From assembly GCA_031257695.1 (NCBI GenBank), contig JAIROB010000055.1:1-6580 (forward strand): DNA of 6,580 nt, written 5' to 3'. The notes beneath the pieces were generated by a model, which saw nothing but the letters and a program-made list of their open reading frames with translations, was not told the origin of the DNA and searched no databases. Origin of the DNA: Treponema sp. (GTDB lineage Bacteria; Spirochaetota; Spirochaetia; Treponematales; Breznakiellaceae). Positions 1 through 4,476 of the stretch are shown here, piece after piece. The translations under genes were made by a program, and so were the position numbers. Positions within the stretch are counted from its first letter, which is position 1. Each line of letters starts with the position of its first letter.

Positions 1-116
1 AGACTGTGTCAAAAGTCAAAAAATCGAAATGACACCGCTATATATAGCGTTATAAAGCCATATAAAAAAGCAAACAACACTATATGCATGAAGGGCAATG
101 ACTTTTGACACAGTCT
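1..116. mobile_element. MITE-like element or IS remnant with perfect 18-bp terminal inverted repeats
   Basis: Bases 1-18 (AGACTGTGTCAAAAGTCA) and 99-116 (TGACTTTTGACACAGTCT) are perfect reverse complements. They enclose 80 bp of AT-rich sequence, in contrast to the GC-rich surroundings. No plausible gene lies inside. A 14-bp perfect palindrome sits at 36-49. The size, terminal repeats and lack of coding match a MITE or a collapsed insertion sequence mobilised by a transposase elsewhere. The minus-strand reading frame of the neighbouring remnant runs into the element and ends inside it at about 16-18, so the element interrupts or caps that gene. The left end coincides with the window edge, so the true repeat length and any target-site duplication cannot be judged. 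The parent IS family is not identified. Confidence 0.65.
36..49. repeat. 14-bp perfect palindrome inside the MITE-like element
   Basis: CGCTATATATAGCG reads identically on both strands. It lies left of centre in the AT-rich interior of the terminal-repeat-bounded element. It could be a transposase or host-protein site, or simply part of the element's fold; nothing in the sequence decides which. Confidence 0.5.
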
Positions 117-369
117 GCCCCTTATGGGCCCGCATTCCCGCAGTCATGGCTACTACCTCCCGTACGGCTTTCAGGTTTGCGGTTACCAGGGCATATAAAT
201 ATGCCTTGAGCTTTGTTCCTTCCCGTTTCCGGCTCTCTTTTAATATACTCCCCGCCGCCGCAGGGTTCAAGTCTTTTGCCAGCCCCCTTAGCCACAGGTT
301 CTCCTCAAACGGCAGCTTCCCGCTCTCTATCACCTGGATGGGCAGCGGACAGGCGGAGCGCCTTATGCC
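117..369 (-). pseudogene. C-terminal remnant of an Rpn-like putative transposase/nuclease family protein
   Basis: The minus-strand frame is open from about 387 down to the MITE-like element and shows protein-like sequence: a segment reading LPIQVIESGKLPFEENLWL, then a Lys/Arg-rich helix, then KAYLYALVTANLKAVREVV. From memory of spirochaete proteomes this resembles the C-terminal half of Rpn-like (PD-(D/E)XK) putative transposase proteins, where an 'ENLWLKGL' stretch precedes an 'AYL.A...AN' helix; this assignment is tentative. No N-terminal half is present, because an in-frame stop lies at 388-390 and MFS-like coding begins there. The only start-like codon, a GTG at 331-333, falls in mid-domain. 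The last 33 codons before the stop are encoded by the inserted element. It is therefore truncated at both ends and should not be annotated as a functional gene. Confidence 0.5.
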
Positions 370-662
370 TCCGCCGCCGTTGCAACGCTAACATCCTTCG
401 TTTTGAAAACAAAGAAGGCCGCCACGGTGCAGGCCGCCATGCCTACCATGCAGATGAGGAGGACATTCTTCATTCCGCCACCCACAAGGCCGGACAGGAA
501 GCTCAGTACATAAATGGAGACAGACACACCGAGATTGCTTCCCGCTACAAAAATGGAAATCCCCACCGGGGCGAGGCGGGACGGGCTGATCCCCATAATG
601 AAAGCCACGGAGCAGGACAAAACGGCGCAGGGCCGCCAGGATAAACGCATAGAATTTACCAA
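363..662 (-). pseudogene. C-terminal fragment of an MFS-like transporter
   Basis: The minus frame encodes about 85 membrane-protein-like residues. A loop with GISPSRLAPVG leads into a hydrophobic helix (ISIFVAGSNLGVSVSIYVLSF), a short GGGMKN turn, a second hydrophobic helix (VLLICMVGMAACTVAAFFVF) and a charged KTKD tail ending at a TAA (363-365). This matches the last two transmembrane helices of a major facilitator superfamily permease, which normally has 12 helices in about 400 residues. The sequence before residue 18 (about 610-662) does not look native in this frame. The +1-type alternative frame there reads GKFYAFILAAL, which suits a membrane helix better, so a frameshift near 615-635 is likely. 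Nothing recognisable of the transporter lies upstream. The assignment rests on hydropathy and general motif feel, so another polytopic transporter family is possible. Confidence 0.5.
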
Positions 663-763
663 TTCTATACTGTAGAGAGAATTAGCAAATGGCCCCGGTT
701 TTTACCGCTTTACTTAACTCGTATCCTATAAGGAAATATGAATTTCCATGCGTTTATCCTGGC
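635..763. repeat. 16-bp perfect inverted repeat pair spanning a pseudogene/Rpn boundary
   Basis: GCCAGGATAAACGCAT at 635-650 is the exact reverse complement of ATGCGTTTATCCTGGC at 748-763, with 97 bp between. The similarity decays on both sides of the arms. The left arm lies in the broken N-terminal part of the MFS-like remnant and the right arm lies upstream of the Rpn gene. Two smaller imperfect hairpins lie inside, around 661-683 and at 732-747 (GGAAAT...ATTTCC). It may be a second degenerate MITE-like element or an inverted duplication left by a rearrangement. No target-site duplication is evident. Confidence 0.55.
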
Positions 764-779
764 AGGGTGCTGCAAAGGC

Positions 780-808
780 TTGTCATCTGTTATGTATCGG
801 GGTATAGT
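780..808 (+). promoter_or_regulatory. Predicted sigma-70 promoter of the Rpn gene (leaderless configuration)
   Basis: A -35-like TTGTCA at 780-785 is followed after exactly 17 bp by a -10-like TATAGT at 803-808. Each differs from consensus by one base (TTGACA, TATAAT). Transcription starting the usual seven or so bases after the -10 box would begin at about 815, which is the A of the first ATG. No convincing Shine-Dalgarno sequence precedes that ATG, which agrees with a leaderless transcript. The two boxes are direct observations; promoter function is inferred. Confidence 0.5.
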
Positions 809-814
809 TAAAGC

Positions 815-1687
815 ATGATGCAGGACCGGCTCAATCCCCTCAACGATTACCTGTTTCTCAAAGTCATGGGCGAAAAAGGGGACGAAGAACAACTGTGCGC
901 CTTCCTCAACGCCGTTCGGGGACGGCAGGGGCAGGGCCCCGTAGAATCGGTGGAGATTCTTGAAAACAGGACCATCACCGCCGGGGTGATCGGCGACAAA
1001 ACCAGCATCCTGGATGTTCTGGCCAGAACCAGGATCGGGGGAGGGCTGTTCGACATAGAGGTTCAACTCCGCAATTTGGGGAACATGAACCGTCGGAGCC
1101 TGTTCTACTGGAGCCTCGAGTTTTCCCGGGGGCTGGGAGCGGGGCAGGATTACCGGGAAGCGCCGAATGTGATAGCGATAAACATAGTGAACTACGAATT
1201 TCTGCCCCAAGTTCCGGCGTTTCACACCAGTTTTCATATATGGGAAGACACGCACCGGGACATACTGTTGACCGATGCGCTGGAAATACATTTTGTTGAC
1301 ATGGTAAAGTTCCGGCGGCTGGGGGAAAAGGACCTGCGGGGGGATGCGCTGCACCGGTGGCTGACGTGGCTTGACTGGAACAGCCCGAAGGAACTTGTGG
1401 AGGAGGTAGTAACGATGGATGCGGCGATACGGAAAGCGGAGGAAAAGCTGGCCCGTGTGAGCGGGGACAAGGCGGCGCTGAGGGAGTACCAGATGCGGGA
1501 GCTTGCCCTGTCCGACTGGACCAGCGGAATCAACCACGCCCGGGAAGAAGGCATGGAAAAAGGCATGGAAAAAGGCATGGAGGAAAAAGCCAAGGAAGTT
1601 GCCCGGAACCTCCGGCAGCTTGGTCTGCCGGTTGAGCAAACAGCTCAGGCGACCGGGCTTTCCCCCGAAGACATAGCCAAATTGTGA
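815..1687 (+). CDS. Rpn family recombination-promoting nuclease / putative transposase (PD-(D/E)XK)
   Basis: The predicted product is 290 residues, typical for this family. The N-terminus NPLNDYLFLKVMGE with a downstream FLNAV is the standard opening of Rpn (PDDEXK_2) proteins. The nuclease core is visible as K62-TSILDV with D67, then FDIEVQ (79-84) with E82 and Q84. This is the family's D...ExQ variant of the PD-(D/E)XK metal site. A strand-rich middle (115-165) ends in a hydrophobic 'DALEIHFVDM' segment. A helical region follows, with a charged GMEK repeat (246-257) and a C-terminal helix-turn-helix-like LGLPVEQTAQATGLSPEDIAKL. Characterised E. coli homologues (RpnA) are Mg-dependent DNA endonucleases that stimulate RecA-independent recombination; that activity is inferred here. 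A second in-frame ATG (818) is adjacent, and 815 fits the predicted transcription start. The frame is intact with all key residues, flanked by pseudogenes on both sides, so it is probably a mobile or recently acquired cargo gene. Confidence 0.9.
   Translation: MMQDRLNPLNDYLFLKVMGEKGDEEQLCAFLNAVRGRQGQGPVESVEILENRTITAGVIGDKTSILDVLARTRIGGGLFDIEVQLRNLGNMNRRSLFYWSLEFSRGLGAGQDYREAPNVIAINIVNYEFLPQVPAFHTSFHIWEDTHRDILLTDALEIHFVDMVKFRRLGEKDLRGDALHRWLTWLDWNSPKELVEEVVTMDAAIRKAEEKLARVSGDKAALREYQMRELALSDWTSGINHAREEGMEKGMEKGMEEKAKEVARNLRQLGLPVEQTAQATGLSPEDIAKL
1550..1585 (+). repeat. Three tandem 12-bp repeats within the Rpn gene (GMEK repeat)
   Basis: The unit GGCATGGAAAAA occurs at 1550-1561 and 1562-1573, with a variant third copy GGCATGGAGGAA at 1574-1585. 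It encodes GMEK-GMEK-GMEE, a charged helix-forming stretch that varies in copy number among Rpn-family proteins. Because the unit is a multiple of three, gain or loss of copies lengthens or shortens the helix without changing the frame. Confidence 0.8.
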
Positions 1688-1902
1688 TACCGGGGAGCTA
1701 TGCGAGGCCGGGTCTTCGGAAGCGCGCCCCATACCGACGCATGGGGTCTCCTTGCTGCAAGTCTGCTGCCTGCGTGCTTGTCGCATATACCTCTGGCACA
1801 GGGCCAGCGTGTATTTTGCTTTAGCCAGGATGAAAAAAGTTGAAAACAGCGTTGATTTGGTTGAATTTTGAAGAATTTTAAACACAAAGACTATGTGAGG
1901 AG
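1688..1902. other. Non-coding convergent spacer, no gene recognised
   Basis: This stretch follows the Rpn stop codon and precedes the strong hairpin. Open frames crossing it on the minus strand are compositionally odd (rich in Arg, Gln and Cys) and continue antisense into the Rpn gene, so they are taken as chance. It contains one small hairpin, CCCCAT at 1727-1732 with ATGGGG at 1741-1746 and an 8-nt loop; with no T-run after it, it is a poor terminator. From about 1820 the composition turns AT-rich, then gives way to the hairpin at 1903. It may be degenerate DNA carried with the Rpn gene. Confidence 0.5.
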
Positions 1903-1946
1903 CAGGCAGCGATTAGCAGGTTTTGCTGCCTGCTAATCGCTGCCTG
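1903..1946. terminator. Perfect 18-bp stem hairpin, possible bidirectional terminator
   Basis: CAGGCAGCGATTAGCAGG at 1903-1920 pairs perfectly with CCTGCTAATCGCTGCCTG at 1929-1946 across an 8-nt loop (TTTTGCTG). It lies between the convergent 3' ends of the Rpn gene (plus) and the URO-D-like pseudogene (minus), where a shared terminator is expected. Neither side carries a good T-run, so it is not a textbook intrinsic terminator. It could instead be a REP-type or mobile palindromic repeat, or a transcript-stabilising structure. The stem itself is certain; its function is inferred. Confidence 0.55.
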
Positions 1947-1972
1947 ATTGCTATCTGGTTCCGGGTTGTTGT

Positions 1973-2465
1973 TTACTTCCCGGCGAAACGGAGCCTGTTT
2001 ACCGTCTCTGCTATTGCAGCGAGTTTTTCCTCGGCATTTTCAACGGCGCCGAGCAAAGTCGACGTAAAAATAAAACCTTTCCTGCCGCCGTAGTCCCGGA
2101 AGCAGCGTTCAACTTCGGCAATAACCTCCTCAACGCTTGCGTTGGAATAGCTGGGCTTGCCGGTCGTATCAAAGCCCCCTTCAAGAGAGAATCTGTCTCC
2201 ATACCTGTCAAGCAGTCCCGCAATATCGTTGCGGGGCTGCACCGAGTTCCACGATACAGCCCCGGTTTCAATATAATCCTCCACGCAAGCTTCCGCGTGG
2301 CCGCAGGTATGCTGCACGGGGATCATCCCCAAATTCTTTACCGCGTCGTTGAGCCGCTTATGGTGAGGTTTGATCAGGGCACGGTAGGTTTCCGGGGACA
2401 TGAAGAGGTTCCGTTCCGTAGCTATGTCGTCAAAATTCATTTTCTTTGGGCGAAAGACTTGGCAT
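1973..2465 (-). pseudogene. Internally deleted URO-D/MtaA-like corrinoid methyltransferase gene
   Basis: From about 2440 down to the stop (1973-1975), about 155 residues match the C-terminal half of the uroporphyrinogen-decarboxylase superfamily branch that includes methylcobamide methyltransferases. Visible parts are DDIATERNLFMSPETYRALI, a PVQHTCGH segment whose His-x-Cys suits the zinc-site pair of MtaA-type enzymes, and a SWNSVQPRNDI strand. Full-length members have about 340-400 residues. Just upstream, an ATG at 2463-2465 with a good ribosome binding site reads MPSLSPKENEF and then stops. An 'xPKENxL' opening is typical of this superfamily's extreme N-terminus. The simplest reading is an internal deletion of roughly 180-200 codons that fused the first nine or ten codons out of frame to the second half. 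A TTG at 2468-2470 gives an in-frame start for the C-terminal part but sits 1 nt from the ribosome binding site, so expression of an intact enzyme is unlikely. The gene follows uvrC on the same strand, 37 bp away. Confidence 0.7.
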
Positions 2466-2471
2466 AACAAT

Positions 2472-2477
2472 CTCCTC
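2472..2477 (-). promoter_or_regulatory. Ribosome binding site of the deleted methyltransferase gene
   Basis: On the minus strand GAGGAG is followed by 6 nt (ATTGTT) and then ATG at 2463-2465, an ideal Shine-Dalgarno spacing. This identifies the original start codon of the URO-D-like gene as the ATG rather than the in-frame TTG (2468-2470), which lies only 1 nt from the motif. Its preservation indicates that the gene decayed recently or that the 5' end has not drifted. Confidence 0.65.
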
Positions 2478-2502
2478 GTATCAAATTATTCTTGCGCGGG
2501 TC

Positions 2503-4434
2503 CTAACTATCCTCAGCCTCCGCTCCTGCCTCCGCCGCCCAAAACGCTACCTCCTCGCCGGTCTGATAGCGGGCGCCGCGGCCCTTGTCCGCGGTGAGAC
2601 GCTGCGCCGCGGCGGCCTGGTCCTCCAGGGCGAGTTGGGCGGCGGCGCGAACCGCCCGGGCCGCGGCTTCGCTGATACCGCAGAGCGCGGCGATGTCCTC
2701 CGCGGCGGCGGCGGCGACGGCGGGCAGGGTAACGTAGGCTTTCATAATGGCAGCGGCGCGTCTGGGGCCTATGCCCTCCACCGATTCCAGCGTGGGAAAG
2801 ACCAGGTCCCCGGAGCGGAGCTTCTGGTTCAGGGTGGTGGCGAAACGGTGGGTCTCGTCCCGGATATGCTGAAGGATCTTGAGGGCCTCGGAACGTTTGG
2901 AGAGCCGGATCGGGCTCCGGGCCCCGGGGAGCCAAAGCTCCTCGTCCCGTTTGGCCAGGCCCACGATGCCCGTGTCCATGCCCAGCTCCTCCAGCACGCC
3001 CCTGGCCGCGTTCACCTGGCCTATGCCGCCGTCGATGAGGATCAGGTCCGGCAGTTCGACGCCCTCCCGGATGAGCCGGGAATAACGGCGGCGCACCGCC
3101 TCCCGCATGGAGGCGAAGTCGTCCACCACCCCCACCACGGTGCGGAGCTTGAAATAGCGGTAGTTTTTCTTGTCCGGCGCGCCGTTTTTAAAGGAGATCA
3201 GGGAGGCCACGGGGTGTTTGCCGTCCAGTTGGGCTATGTCAAAGCCCTCTATCCGTTCAGGCCGGGAGCGGAGGCCGAGTTCCCTGGCCAGCTCGTCCAG
3301 CGCGGGGCCGGCGCCCCGTTCCTTGAGCCGCCTGCGGAGATCCTCCAGCGCGTTTTGCCGGGCCATGGCCAGGACCGCCTGGTGCCGTTTTTCGTCCGGC
3401 GCGGTCAATTCCGGTTCGTAGCCAAACTGTTCTTTGAACCAGCGTTTCAGGGAGGGGAAGCCGGGGGTTCCGCTTTCCGGAGCGACAAATATGCGGGGCG
3501 GAGGGGGGCGGTCCGGGGTGTAGTACGCGGCGATGAAGGTTTCCAGGGATTCGTTTTCCTCCGCGGCGGATCGGGTGCGGTAGAGTTCCTGGCCGGTCAT
3601 TTTGCCGCCCCGCATGGAAAAGACCGACCAGGTGGCCAGGAGGCTTTCCTCTGCCCAGGCTATGTAGTCCCGGGCTTCGGCGTCAAAGTCCACCACCGAG
3701 GGGCTTTCCGTGAGGGTCTTCACCGCGGCAATGGCGTTACGGAGTTCCGCGGCCCGCTCAAACCGGAGCAGCTTCGCAGCCTCGTGCATTCCCTCGGTCA
3801 AATCCATGATCAGCGCGCCGGTCTCGCCGGACAGGACCTTCCTGACCCGGGCCAGGTGCAGGGCGTATTCCTCCTCGCCTATCCTGCCGCAGCAGGGCGC
3901 GGCGCAGCGGCCTATGTGGAAGTACATACAGGGGGAAAGCCGTTTTTTCAGGGCCCTGCATTTCCGCAGGGGGAAGATCTTGTCGATGATCTCCAGCAGG
4001 GTGTCCACCGCCTGGACCTTGGGGAAGGGGCCGAAGTACCCGGAGCCGTCCTCCACGATATGCCGGGTCTTGAAGATCCGGGGAAAAGGGCCGGCGGTGA
4101 CGCGGATCACGGGGTAGGACTTGTCGTCCTTGAGGTTGATGTTGTACTTGGGGGTATGCTGTTTGATCAGGGTGTTTTCCAGGAGCAGCGCTTCGTACTC
4201 GTTGGCCACGATGATGGTTTCGATGCTCCGGGTATGGCGGACCAGGGTTTGGGTCTTGATGTCCTTAACCCCGGAGAAATAGGAGCCCAGGCGGTTCCGC
4301 AGCGCCTTGGCTTTTCCCACATAAATGATGCGGCTCTCCTCGTCCCGCATGATGTAAACCCCCGGCGCCTGGGGGGCGTCCCGGGCGGCGGCCCTGAGCG
4401 CGGCGAAATTTTCGGAAAACCTTTCATGTTCCAT
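2503..4434 (-). CDS. uvrC: Excinuclease ABC subunit C (UvrC)
   Basis: This is the dual-incision nuclease of UvrABC nucleotide excision repair, acting with UvrB at bulky lesions to cut 3' then 5'. The 643-residue product has every expected domain. The N-terminal GIY-YIG nuclease (about 22-100) shows GVY at 25-27, YVG at 38-40, Arg46/Arg48 and a conserved LLLEN at 83-87. Four cysteines, C159, C169, C177 and C181, match the iron-sulfur-cluster ligands known in E. coli UvrC, although the first spacing is two residues shorter. The UvrB-binding UVR motif is at about 207-241. The RNase H-like 5'-incision domain (392-545) has D399, D438/D439, D468 in ILIDGG and H529 in ETHRFA, aligning with the E. 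coli catalytic residues. A helix-hairpin-helix pair lies at about 546-600, followed by an Ala/Glu-rich tail. The ATG at 4432-4434 is the only suitable start and has no clear Shine-Dalgarno. The neighbour upstream is divergent and very close. Confidence 0.98.
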   Translation of the reverse strand: MEHERFSENFAALRAAARDAPQAPGVYIMRDEESRIIYVGKAKALRNRLGSYFSGVKDIKTQTLVRHTRSIETIIVANEYEALLLENTLIKQHTPKYNINLKDDKSYPVIRVTAGPFPRIFKTRHIVEDGSGYFGPFPKVQAVDTLLEIIDKIFPLRKCRALKKRLSPCMYFHIGRCAAPCCGRIGEEEYALHLARVRKVLSGETGALIMDLTEGMHEAAKLLRFERAAELRNAIAAVKTLTESPSVVDFDAEARDYIAWAEESLLATWSVFSMRGGKMTGQELYRTRSAAEENESLETFIAAYYTPDRPPPPRIFVAPESGTPGFPSLKRWFKEQFGYEPELTAPDEKRHQAVLAMARQNALEDLRRRLKERGAGPALDELARELGLRSRPERIEGFDIAQLDGKHPVASLISFKNGAPDKKNYRYFKLRTVVGVVDDFASMREAVRRRYSRLIREGVELPDLILIDGGIGQVNAARGVLEELGMDTGIVGLAKRDEELWLPGARSPIRLSKRSEALKILQHIRDETHRFATTLNQKLRSGDLVFPTLESVEGIGPRRAAAIMKAYVTLPAVAAAAAEDIAALCGISEAAARAVRAAAQLALEDQAAAAQRLTADKGRGARYQTGEEVAFWAAEAGAEAEDS

Positions 4435-4446
4435 GGTATATACCGA

Positions 4447-4476
4447 TATTTAAAGGGGAATTTATGAGAAAAGCAA
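4447..4476 (-). promoter_or_regulatory. Predicted uvrC promoter inside the start of the divergent gene
   Basis: On the minus strand a -35-like TTGCTT (plus coordinates 4471-4476) is followed after 18 bp by a -10-like TAAATA (4447-4452). Initiation would be near 4440, only about 6 nt before the uvrC ATG. This fits the lack of a Shine-Dalgarno sequence for uvrC. The -35 box lies within the first codons of the divergent secreted-protein gene. A perfect 10-bp palindrome, GGTATATACC, occupies 4435-4444 between the -10 box and the start codon and could be a regulator site or chance. No LexA-type box was recognised. Confidence 0.35.

Noticed and set aside
661..683. AATTCT...AGAATT hairpin as a regulatory RNA structure
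   Set aside because: The stem is short and AT-rich with an 11-nt loop, no better than chance in such sequence.
1727..1746. CCCCAT/ATGGGG hairpin as the Rpn terminator
   Set aside because: The stem is only 6 bp with no T-run following; the hairpin at 1903-1946 is a much better candidate.
710..1885. 391-codon minus-strand open frame antisense to the Rpn gene
   Set aside because: The Rpn frame on the plus strand has all family motifs. The antisense product has repeated FHAFFHAFF from the GMEK repeat and no recognisable domain.
2468..2470. TTG as the start codon of the methyltransferase-like frame
   Set aside because: It lies 1 nt from the ribosome binding site. The ATG at 2463-2465 has ideal spacing and encodes a family-like N-terminus, so the TTG frame is explained by an out-of-frame deletion.
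2446..4467. 673-codon plus-strand open frame antisense to uvrC
   Set aside because: It lies opposite a fully conserved uvrC with all catalytic residues, is Gly/Pro/Arg-rich low-complexity protein, and arises from GC-rich codon bias.
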